NCBI GenBank assembly: GCA_002842755.1
Contig: PHDU01000008.1
Location: forward strand, 1 to 64,000
Origin: Bacteroidetes bacterium HGW-Bacteroidetes-1
Lineage (GTDB): Bacteria > Bacteroidota > Bacteroidia > Bacteroidales > F082
DNA length: 64,000 nucleotides
Direction of reading: 5' to 3'
Below the pieces are notes generated by a model, which saw nothing but the letters and a program-made list of their open reading frames with translations, did not search any database and was not told the DNA's origin. Shown here piece by piece: positions 55,525 to 63,387 of this stretch (position 1 is its first letter; each line of letters begins with the position of its first letter). The translations under genes and the position numbers were made by a program.

Positions 55525-57132
55525 CTAAAACCTTTGAGTAATACTTAAATAAATCCGGTGATTTGACGATTTCTTTTCGAAGGTGTGCTCAAAATTGGCT
55601 GAAAGCATCAGCTTTTTCGCCAAGCGCCAACCCAGACTTAACTCAGCTATGTTTTGCCTCTGGGTAAACTCTCCACTATAATAATTGTATAAAACATTCC
55701 TGTAGGTCAATGTGCCATTTATCTTTCCTTGCATCAGGTCTTTGGTAAGTCCTGCACTGTAAACTGTTCCTTTCATATAGGAAGTCTCTAAAAATGTAGC
55801 TGATATTAGCCCTCCTGAATGAATCCATGGTAATTGACTTACACTTATATACGAATATAAGTTTTTTGATGGCTTTAGATCTGATTTACGGTTGCGGTAA
55901 CCTGCCCTTATACCCATTGTTATTTTATTCACTGGCCGGTAGTTGGCTTGAAATTGATATCCCTGTGTCGATTCGGTTTCCAAAAGACGTTCAATGAGTG
56001 TTTTGTATGTCTCGTAATAAATGATGTTTTGTCTCGCACTATAGGATAGTGACAAAGATAATTGCTTGAATGCTTTATATCGGATTGAAAAAAATGTGTT
56101 CGACAGCGTAACCTTGTTACTTTTTATCTCATTAACTTTCTGATACAGTTCAAACTCTACAGATCCGAACAAGAAAACATTCGGCAAAATTGTATTGGAG
56201 TGCTGTAAATAGGCGAACCTTCGGTCCGTTTGACCATTGTTTTTTTGCTCAATAAAGGCCATTGAACTTTGGATATTTCCTTTTTTTAAAGGCATTTCAT
56301 GACTTATATAAGCTCCATACTGAAATAACTTCGTGTTGATGCTGTAGTTAACATTATCAGGCCTTGATCCTGCCACCAAACCTGTGGTAAATTGATTCAT
56401 CCTCGCTTCATATTGAACCCCATCTGATGCTCCCAATTGAGAAATCCTGGGATTGATCCTTCTTCCAAACCAGACAGAGTGCCTTTCATTGATTTGATAT
56501 TGAAGGGCCAGCTTGTATATCTTCAGCCCATTGAAAATATCTTCCTTTATTTCATCCCATCGGTGATCTTTATGTGAAAATGAAAGATAGGTTTCTGCTG
56601 ATAGACGTTTCCCTCTAATATTGCCTGCTTTCATTGAAAAAGTATAGCGCATCCGCTGCGAAATATCTGAAGAAGAACTTGATATGTTGGTATAGGAGGC
56701 TAAGGATAACCTCCCACTAAACGTTTGCGATAGCTTTTTTGGCTGTAACTGGCTTTGTAGGTTTATAGGTTCAATAACTTCACTTGCAGATTCCGGTACT
56801 GATATCGGCTTATCTGCTTTTATCCCTTCATCTTGTGTGGATTCCTTTGTTTTGGCAAGTATCCTTTGGGATATCTTTACCTCTTTGCCCGGAATTATTT
56901 CGCATACGCAGGAAATCGAAGACTTATTCTTTACCAAAAGTACTGCTGTAAAAAAATCCTGCTCCTGAATGTATAGCGTATCACCAATGTTGATATTTGA
57001 AGTACTGGCAAATTTAACATACACCTGCTGTGGGGTTACGTACGAAACAAATCCTTCTTCTACCTGTTGATCCGTCTGCGACATGATAACTGTTGCATGA
57101 CAAAGTAATAGTGCTATGAGTATATACTTCAT
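55525..57132 (-). CDS. Predicted outer-membrane beta-barrel protein of the multihaem operon
   Basis: A 535-residue exported protein with signal peptide (about 1-19, MKYILIALLLCHATVIMSQ). Residues 25-90 form a small beta domain (VSYVTPQQVYVKFASTSNIN). A low-complexity Ser/Pro linker follows. From about 135 to the end there are many alternating amphipathic strands (for example GRLSLASYTNISSSSSDISQ, ISLSYSARQ-like segments), ending in YLSITQRF with a C-terminal Phe, as in outer-membrane barrels. No CxxCH is present. The gene starts 6 bp after the 43-haem cytochrome gene and is last in the operon. I do not recognise the family. The context suggests a porin-like sheath for electron transfer, similar in role to MtrB, but no sequence match supports that. 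Confidence 0.75.
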   Translation of the reverse strand: MKYILIALLLCHATVIMSQTDQQVEEGFVSYVTPQQVYVKFASTSNINIGDTLYIQEQDFFTAVLLVKNKSSISCVCEIIPGKEVKISQRILAKTKESTQDEGIKADKPISVPESASEVIEPINLQSQLQPKKLSQTFSGRLSLASYTNISSSSSDISQRMRYTFSMKAGNIRGKRLSAETYLSFSHKDHRWDEIKEDIFNGLKIYKLALQYQINERHSVWFGRRINPRISQLGASDGVQYEARMNQFTTGLVAGSRPDNVNYSINTKLFQYGAYISHEMPLKKGNIQSSMAFIEQKNNGQTDRRFAYLQHSNTILPNVFLFGSVEFELYQKVNEIKSNKVTLSNTFFSIRYKAFKQLSLSLSYSARQNIIYYETYKTLIERLLETESTQGYQFQANYRPVNKITMGIRAGYRNRKSDLKPSKNLYSYISVSQLPWIHSGGLISATFLETSYMKGTVYSAGLTKDLMQGKINGTLTYRNVLYNYYSGEFTQRQNIAELSLGWRLAKKLMLSANFEHTFEKKSSNHRIYLSITQRF

Positions 57133-57138
57133 CGCTTC

Positions 57139-60100
57139 CTAATTAATTTTGCGAATATTATGGGGTAATATCTTGTCTTCTTCTCCATTGGGATGACATT
57201 CAAAACATGCCGCTGAATTCCAGGAATAACCTGGGACACCCCTGTGCTCACTTGCCATATCCGACTGGTTGTGTTCGTGGCAATCGATACAACTGAATAT
57301 CGAATAATTGGTTGGATTGGTATGACAATCGGAGCATTGATCCCATTCACCCTGGTGCTCTCCCGAAAATATTGGAAAATACTGGGAATCGTGATTAAAT
57401 GTCGAAGGCTCCCATGCCGTTTGGGTGTGACAGGCTTCGCATTCTGTTGGAAACTGCGCAGATGCATGTGGGGGATCGGTGGTTTGGTTATAATCGCTTG
57501 TATGACAACCATAGCAGGTGTTTGGTGTGTTGTTGTAATTGCCTTCGTGACATGCTATACACTGATTTGCAATTGTCTGGTGTGCTCCCTGCAGCACAAA
57601 GTAATTGTTGTGAATTGGAAAAGTAGCCGGATTCCAGTCAGGATTGGTTGTATGACAGCTTTCACATTCAACCGGAAGTCCCAAGGCTGTGTGATTGGGG
57701 TTTGTTGTTTGGTTGAAGTCACTCGTGTGGCAGGACATACATGCATCTGTAGTGTTGTTGTAATTGCCCTCATGACATTCAAAACAATTGTTGGATATGG
57801 TCTGGTGTGCTCCGTCAAGTACATAATAGTTGTCATGTATCGGGAAGGTGGCTGGTGACCAGCCTGCATTGGTGGTATGACAAGTCTCACATGTTTCCGG
57901 AAGGCTTAAGCTTTGATGGCTCGGATTTGCTGATTGGTTATAGTCTGTTTGATGGCATTCTGAACATATGGTCGTTGTGCCGGCATATCCGTTTGCGTGA
58001 CAGCCCACGCATTCTGTTGTTAAATGTGCTCCGGTAAGTGGAAAATTGGTCAGATTATGATTGAATCCATCATCACCATCTCCTGTTGGGTGGCATGCAT
58101 AACATGCTTCACTGTTATAACTGTATCCACCTACGCCATTGTGCTGGCTGTCGGTATCCGGTTGGTTGTGTTCGTGGCAGTCAATGCAACTGAATAATGT
58201 GTAATTTGATGGCGTTGTATGGCACTCAGTACAACTTTCCCATTCTCCGTTGTGGTTGCCACTATAGATGGGAAAATACTGGTTGTCGTGATCAAATGTA
58301 GCTGGTGTCCACGCTGATTCTATATGACAGGTTTCACAAAGGGTTGAAAAACCTGCTGGCTGATGAGGTGGATCGGTGGTTTGATTGTAGTCTTCTGCAT
58401 GACAGCCAAAACATAAATTTGGGGTCTCAATATAATTGCCCTCATGACATTCAAAACAATTGTTTGATATGGTCTGATGCGCTCCGTTTAATACGTAATA
58501 TTCATTGTGTATCGGGAATGTGGCCGGTGACCAGCCTGCATTGGTGGTATGACAGGTCTCACATGTGGACGGAAGGCTTAAGCTTTGATGGCTTGGATTT
58601 GCTGATTGGTTATAGTCTGTTTGATGGCATTCTGAACATATGGTCGTTGTGCCGGTATATCCGTTTGCGTGACAGCCTACGCATTCTGTTGTTAAATGTG
58701 CTCCGGTAAGTGGAAAATTGGTCAGATTATGATTGAATCCATCATCACCATCTCCTGTTGGGTGGCATGCAAAACAAGCTTCGCTGCTGTAATCATACCC
58801 TCCAACTCCATTATGCTCGCTGTCGGTATCCGGTTGGTTGTGTTCGTGGCAATCGATGCAGCTGAATAACGTGTAATTTGCTGGCGTTGTGTGGCATTCT
58901 GTACAACTTTCCCATTCTCCGTTGTGGTTGCCACTGTAGATGGGAAAATACTGGTTGTCGTGATCAAATGTAGCTGGTGTCCACGCTGTTTCTGTATGGC
59001 AGGTTTCACAACTTGTTGAGAAATCAGCAGCCTGATGGGGAGGGTTAGTGGTTTGGTTAAATTCGTCCGCATGACATCCAAAACACAAATTTGAGGTCTC
59101 AATATAATTGCCCTCGTGACAATCAAAGCAGTTATTTGATATGGTCTGGTGGGCTCCGTTTAATAAGTAGTATTCATTATGTATCGCAAATGTAGCAGGT
59201 TTCCAGTCTGCTTCTGTTGTATGACAGTCTGCACACCCAAGACTCAGATTTAATGTCTGATGATTAGGATTTATCGCTTCATTGAAATCTATCAGATGAC
59301 AATTACTGCATTCAGTTGAGGTTCCACTGTAGCTATTGGTATGACAATCTGCGCAGCTCACTGTAATATGCGACCCTGTTAAAGGAAAGTTTGATAAACT
59401 ATGGTTAAATATATTGTCTGAGTCGCCTGTTGGATGACATTCAAAACATGCCTGATTGTTATATACATATCCATCTACATCGTCATGCTCCTCATTCATA
59501 TCATTTTGATTGTGCTCATGACAATCAATACAACTGAACAATGTGAAGTTATTCTGATCCGTATGACATTCAGTACATTTATCCCATTCCCCTTTATGTT
59601 TACCGCTATAGATAGGGAAAAATTGATTGTCATGATTTTTGAATTCTGCCGGCCTCCAGTCCCGGTCTAATGTATGGCATTCATTACATTCTGTTGAAAA
59701 ATCAACTGCGACATGATTTGGATTGGTGGCCTGCTGGTATTCTTGTTCGTGGCATGTAATGCATTCCGGTGAAATACTGTTATAGGGTTCTCCTGAATTG
59801 TGACATTGGCTACAATCATTCAGATCGTGTCCCTGTGTTAATGGAAAGAAGCTATGATTGATGCCTGCTCCACTCCACGAATAAGCATTGATGTTATGAC
59901 ATTCTATACAATTTGTCGAATATTCATTTTCAACGTGATTTGGATCAGTAGTTGTAAGAAATTCAGCTTCATGGCAATCAAAACAATCCACGCTTAAAGG
60001 TTCAAATACAAGTTTTGATGCTGATTCATGACAATCAAAACAATCGGCCACAACATGAGCGCCTGTCAAAGGAAAACGGCTTTGTCTGTGTATCTGCGTA

Positions 60101-60447
60101 ATGTTTTCAACTAGCCATGAAAAGGGGGTGTGGCATCTGGCACAATCAAATCCCACAGTCTGCTCGTGAACATCCGTATGACAACTGATACAATCTGTTG
60201 AGGCCTGTTCGAAAATTAGTGTCTGGTGGCAGGATCGGCAGTTCACTGATTGATGTTGCCCTTCCAATGGAAAATTTGTGGATTGGTGATTGAACGCATA
60301 AGTACCTTCCACCAGTTTCCAGCCTTCTGATGTGTGACAGTCTCCACAACTTATCTTTAACTCAGACCCGTGAGGGGTTTGGGATGACTGTGCAGCTATT
60401 TCTAAACTCAGTACAAGAATGAATAGCGCTAATGACAGGATTCGCAT
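57139..60447 (-). CDS. Secreted multihaem cytochrome c with 43 CxxCH motifs
   Basis: An 1102-residue protein with signal peptide (about 1-19, ending SLEIAAQ) and 43 CxxCH haem-binding motifs, about one per 26 residues. Modules recur in the order C-T-E-C-H, C-I-D-C-H-E-H-N-Q, C-F-x-C-H-P-T-G-D, C-V-G-C-H, C-S-E-C-H, C-E-T-C-H, C-F-E-C-H-E-G-N-Y, C-F-G-C-H. Haems 20-28 and 29-37 form equivalent nine-haem units; a three-haem segment (35-37) is repeated again as 38-40. Further His residues (HDNQYFPIYSGNH, GAHQTISNN) can supply distal haem ligands. It lacks a lipobox and a T9SS sorting domain, so it is probably periplasmic or surface-attached through partners. Its start overlaps the preceding cytochrome gene by 19 bp. 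No catalytic-site haem or enzyme family was recognised, so electron transfer is the likely role. Confidence 0.93.
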   Translation of the reverse strand: MRILSLALFILVLSLEIAAQSSQTPHGSELKISCGDCHTSEGWKLVEGTYAFNHQSTNFPLEGQHQSVNCRSCHQTLIFEQASTDCISCHTDVHEQTVGFDCARCHTPFSWLVENITQIHRQSRFPLTGAHVVADCFDCHESASKLVFEPLSVDCFDCHEAEFLTTTDPNHVENEYSTNCIECHNINAYSWSGAGINHSFFPLTQGHDLNDCSQCHNSGEPYNSISPECITCHEQEYQQATNPNHVAVDFSTECNECHTLDRDWRPAEFKNHDNQFFPIYSGKHKGEWDKCTECHTDQNNFTLFSCIDCHEHNQNDMNEEHDDVDGYVYNNQACFECHPTGDSDNIFNHSLSNFPLTGSHITVSCADCHTNSYSGTSTECSNCHLIDFNEAINPNHQTLNLSLGCADCHTTEADWKPATFAIHNEYYLLNGAHQTISNNCFDCHEGNYIETSNLCFGCHADEFNQTTNPPHQAADFSTSCETCHTETAWTPATFDHDNQYFPIYSGNHNGEWESCTECHTTPANYTLFSCIDCHEHNQPDTDSEHNGVGGYDYSSEACFACHPTGDGDDGFNHNLTNFPLTGAHLTTECVGCHANGYTGTTTICSECHQTDYNQSANPSHQSLSLPSTCETCHTTNAGWSPATFPIHNEYYVLNGAHQTISNNCFECHEGNYIETPNLCFGCHAEDYNQTTDPPHQPAGFSTLCETCHIESAWTPATFDHDNQYFPIYSGNHNGEWESCTECHTTPSNYTLFSCIDCHEHNQPDTDSQHNGVGGYSYNSEACYACHPTGDGDDGFNHNLTNFPLTGAHLTTECVGCHANGYAGTTTICSECHQTDYNQSANPSHQSLSLPETCETCHTTNAGWSPATFPIHDNYYVLDGAHQTISNNCFECHEGNYNNTTDACMSCHTSDFNQTTNPNHTALGLPVECESCHTTNPDWNPATFPIHNNYFVLQGAHQTIANQCIACHEGNYNNTPNTCYGCHTSDYNQTTDPPHASAQFPTECEACHTQTAWEPSTFNHDSQYFPIFSGEHQGEWDQCSDCHTNPTNYSIFSCIDCHEHNQSDMASEHRGVPGYSWNSAACFECHPNGEEDKILPHNIRKIN
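57780..59142. repeat. Tandem duplication, period 672 bp
   Basis: Two adjacent copies inside the 43-haem gene are nearly identical at the DNA level. Anchors recur exactly 672 bp apart, for example CTCACATGT at 57886 and 58558, and CATTCTCC at 58241 and 58913. Each unit encodes 224 residues and nine haems. The edges are approximate. Confidence 0.85.
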
Positions 60448-62048
60448 CGGATATTATTTAATTTATATAAAACAAATTGTGTATTGTTTTGAGTAATTGC
60501 TTTGTGGCAATCACTACAAGCGACCTGAGCATGTTTGCCGTCAAGGGGGAAACGTGTTTTATTGTGGTCGAATTCTTTTGCTTTCCAGTCGTTGAAGTCG
60601 TGACATTTTCTACAATCTGTCAACCCTCCTTCATCAAATTGTTGCTGATGGTTATCCATATGACAATTGGTACATCTTTCCGTCAATCCTGTAAATTGCT
60701 GCCGAACTACACCATTATTATCTTCTTTAAAATGACATGCCCTGCATGAAGGTCCATCGTGTTTACCTTCAAGACGAAAATTAGTCAGCTGATGATCAAA
60801 AATAACTTCAGCCCAGGTACTCTCATCGTGACAACTCAAACAATTGGCTTCAGGATAATATTTTTCCGAAATATAGGAGAAATGAATGTCTTCATGACAA
60901 TCTTTACATAAGGTTCCAATATTTCTAAAATTCCATTTTTCCGTTTTTTTATGACATTCAAAACATGGAGTGGCCTGATGTGCGCCCTTAAGCGGAAAAA
61001 CGGCTTCGTGTTTCTCAAAAGTAAAGCTTGAACCTAAAAAACCGTTTAGATTGTGGCAATCGCTACAATCTGTGACAATACCAGGTTTAACAAACTGACC
61101 TTTATGATAATCCTCATGGCAATCTGTACATCTTTGGTGCCTCAGTGGCTCAGTATAATTATTTTTATGGCAGTCTTTACACGAAACCGAAACATGTCTT
61201 CCCTGAAGCAAATATCCTGTTTTACTATGATCGAAGTTACTAATGCCCTTAATCGTTTTAAATGATTCCTCTGAATGGCAGCTTCGACAATCGGGTCCAA
61301 ATTTATTCTGATGCACATCGGTATGACAACTGCTGCAGTTGGAAAATTTCAGGTTATTGAAAACCTGAAAATCTTTACCATTCCTGACTTCCATTTTATG
61401 GCACTCCATACAATCCACTTGTTTGTGCTTACCAAGCAATTTGAATTCAGCACGATCGTGATTAAATTTATTGGCGGGTTTAAACTCGTTATTGTCATGG
61501 CAATCCAGGCAATTATTAGAAAGTGACTTCTGGTGATAATCTTCATGACACGATAAGCAATCTGTTTTTAGACCAAGAAATGTATATTTTTTTTCAAGAA
61601 TCAGCTTGTCGGTTATGAATTTTTTTTGATGACAATCCTGACACTCCAGTTCATTATGTGCACCTTCAAGTTTATATCCTGTTAAAAGATGATCGAATGT
61701 TTGCTGGTCAAACCGCACAATTTGAAATTTTCTTCCATGATGGTCATTATGGCATGAAACACATGATTTTCCTATTACTTCGGAAGAAACATGGTAGCCT
61801 TTTTTGAGATCTATTCGAGACTTTAACTCTTTGTGACAATCGAGACACTTTTCATCAGAAACTTTATCGCCCAATGTATGACAAAGTGTACAATTAGATA
61901 TTCCTTCAAGATGCGCGTGAGGTTCGGCAAGGTCACCGGGTGATATCTGTCCTGTTGTTTGACTGGAAAATATCGCCATCAAAAAAGTCAAAAACAAAGC
62001 TAATAGGCTTGTCTTTTTATGATTACATTTTTTTTGTAAAGCCAACAT
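60429..62048 (-). CDS. Periplasmic multihaem cytochrome c with 20 CxxCH motifs
   Basis: A 539-residue exported cytochrome c (signal segment about residues 13-34, LLALFLTFLMAIFSSQTTGQ) with 20 CxxCH motifs. It is organised as repeated modules F-D-H…G-x-H-x(4)-C-x-x-C-H followed by C-x-x-C-H-x-D-x-H. The paired His residues look like distal ligands, as in cytochrome c3/c7-type folds. The last motif, CESCH, is the very C-terminus, and its codons overlap the start of the 43-haem gene by 19 bp, so translation is coupled. The start codon directly abuts the stop of the FAD/Fe-S gene. It is probably the periplasmic shuttle between the membrane proteins and the larger cytochrome. Confidence 0.93.
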   Translation of the reverse strand: MLALQKKCNHKKTSLLALFLTFLMAIFSSQTTGQISPGDLAEPHAHLEGISNCTLCHTLGDKVSDEKCLDCHKELKSRIDLKKGYHVSSEVIGKSCVSCHNDHHGRKFQIVRFDQQTFDHLLTGYKLEGAHNELECQDCHQKKFITDKLILEKKYTFLGLKTDCLSCHEDYHQKSLSNNCLDCHDNNEFKPANKFNHDRAEFKLLGKHKQVDCMECHKMEVRNGKDFQVFNNLKFSNCSSCHTDVHQNKFGPDCRSCHSEESFKTIKGISNFDHSKTGYLLQGRHVSVSCKDCHKNNYTEPLRHQRCTDCHEDYHKGQFVKPGIVTDCSDCHNLNGFLGSSFTFEKHEAVFPLKGAHQATPCFECHKKTEKWNFRNIGTLCKDCHEDIHFSYISEKYYPEANCLSCHDESTWAEVIFDHQLTNFRLEGKHDGPSCRACHFKEDNNGVVRQQFTGLTERCTNCHMDNHQQQFDEGGLTDCRKCHDFNDWKAKEFDHNKTRFPLDGKHAQVACSDCHKAITQNNTQFVLYKLNNIRCESCH

Positions 62049-63386
62049 TTAGTTGTGTTTTAAGATTGCCTCACCAAATTTTTTAGTAATTGTTATACCT
62101 GCTTTCTGCAAAAACTGTGTAGGCAGTTCACCACCTGCAAAGATATAAACAAGGTCATTTTTCAATTGGATAACTTCCAAAGAAAGTGCATCCTCAAGGG
62201 TTACAAATTCCTTTTCAATGAGCTTAACATTTGTATTAAATCTAACATCAACCAATCCGTTTTTTATTGCATCCTGAATCTTCTCTCTGTTTTTTGGTTT
62301 AAGGCGGCTAAAATTTTCACTTCGATAACTAATAGTTACTTTGTTTTGATCCGCTAGTAAAAGTGCAGATTCAATGGCCGAATCACCCCCACCTACGACC
62401 AAAATATGTTTTTTTATGATATCTTCCGGCTCTAACAAACGATAAGCAACTTTTTCATTTTGCTCACCTGGAACATTTAGTTTCCGTGGAGTTCCTCTTC
62501 TTCCAATTGCCAATAAAACTGCTGTCGCCTGAAATTGATCTCCATTTAATGTACTCACCAAATAATGTTGTTTTTCGTTTACAATAGATTCTACTTTGCT
62601 GTTTTCATGTATGGCAATCTCGTTTTTACTCAAGGCACGATTCCATAAATCGAGAAGTTCGGTTTTGGATGTTTCTTCCAGCTTGACTTTTCCGAAAAGC
62701 GGCAAATCCATGGCTGAAGTCATCACAATTTTTGATCGTGGAAACGTAAAAACAGTTCCGCCAAGCGTGTCCTGCTCAAGGGTTATAAAACGCAGATTAT
62801 GCTTTCGAGCAGTGAGAGAAGCTGAAATTCCTGCCGGGCCTGCCCCAACTATGATCAAGTCATATGGCGTGTTTGTATCTTTTTTTATTGCATCAGCAAT
62901 GTTTTCAACAGCTTGCCTTCCCTGTTCTACAGCATTTTTTATCAAGCCCATTCCCCCAAGTTCTCCGGCAATATAAATCCTCTGAACATTGGTTTCAAAA
63001 TTCTGGCTCACATGTGGCAATTCCACACCTCTTTTTTCGGTGCCAATGCACAAAGTTATTGCTTCTGTCGGACAAGCATGAAAACAAGCTCCATGCCCAA
63101 TACAATGAGACGCATTGATGGTTGTTGCCTTTCCATTTCTTATTCCAAGAATATCCTTTTCCGGACAAGCAAGAATACAAGCTCCAGTTTTAATACAGCT
63201 ATTTACGTCCACAACTGGATGTAATGAAACTGGCTCATACAATCCATCCATTTTTGCCTGCTTTATTTTCTCTTCTACAATTTTATTTTCACGCCTTTGT
63301 TTTCTCAAATAGATGTAAACAACCGCAAAGCAAAAAAACAATACAATTGAATAAGTAATTATTTTTTCTAACAACAGTTCGTCCAT
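62049..63386 (-). CDS. Membrane-anchored [Fe-S]/FAD NAD(P)-type oxidoreductase
   Basis: A 445-residue protein from the ATG at 63386, one base after the preceding stop (the frame can also open at a TTG, 63410). An N-terminal TM segment (about 6-25) is followed by basic residues, putting the rest in the cytoplasm. A dicluster ferredoxin region follows (about 60-105), then a thioredoxin-reductase-like FAD domain (LIIVGAGPAGISASLTARKH) and an NAD(P)-binding domain (VVGGGDSAIESALLLA). In both ferredoxin motifs the second Cys is replaced: C-I-K-T-G-A-C and C-I-G-H-G-A-C. There is no redox CxxC in the FAD half, so it is not a thioredoxin reductase. It probably passes electrons between NAD(P)H and the cytochrome b encoded just upstream. 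Confidence 0.85.
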   Translation of the reverse strand: MDELLLEKIITYSIVLFFCFAVVYIYLRKQRRENKIVEEKIKQAKMDGLYEPVSLHPVVDVNSCIKTGACILACPEKDILGIRNGKATTINASHCIGHGACFHACPTEAITLCIGTEKRGVELPHVSQNFETNVQRIYIAGELGGMGLIKNAVEQGRQAVENIADAIKKDTNTPYDLIIVGAGPAGISASLTARKHNLRFITLEQDTLGGTVFTFPRSKIVMTSAMDLPLFGKVKLEETSKTELLDLWNRALSKNEIAIHENSKVESIVNEKQHYLVSTLNGDQFQATAVLLAIGRRGTPRKLNVPGEQNEKVAYRLLEPEDIIKKHILVVGGGDSAIESALLLADQNKVTISYRSENFSRLKPKNREKIQDAIKNGLVDVRFNTNVKLIEKEFVTLEDALSLEVIQLKNDLVYIFAGGELPTQFLQKAGITITKKFGEAILKHN

Positions 63387-63387
63387 A

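Noticed and set aside
57244-57858. 204-codon plus-strand open frame (and similar ones at 58305-58709)
   Set aside because: Antisense to the multihaem gene. The frames stay open because the repeated CxxCH codons bias the opposite strand, and the products are Cys/Ile/Val-rich without any domain.
57780-59142. CRISPR-like or satellite repeat
   Set aside because: The repeats are in frame, 672 bp long and encode ordered haem modules; there are no short repeats with unique spacers.
57139-62048. The two cytochromes as one gene split by a frameshift
   Set aside because: The 43-haem protein has its own signal peptide right after its ATG, and the 20-haem protein ends cleanly at a complete haem motif, so two separate exported proteins are the better reading.
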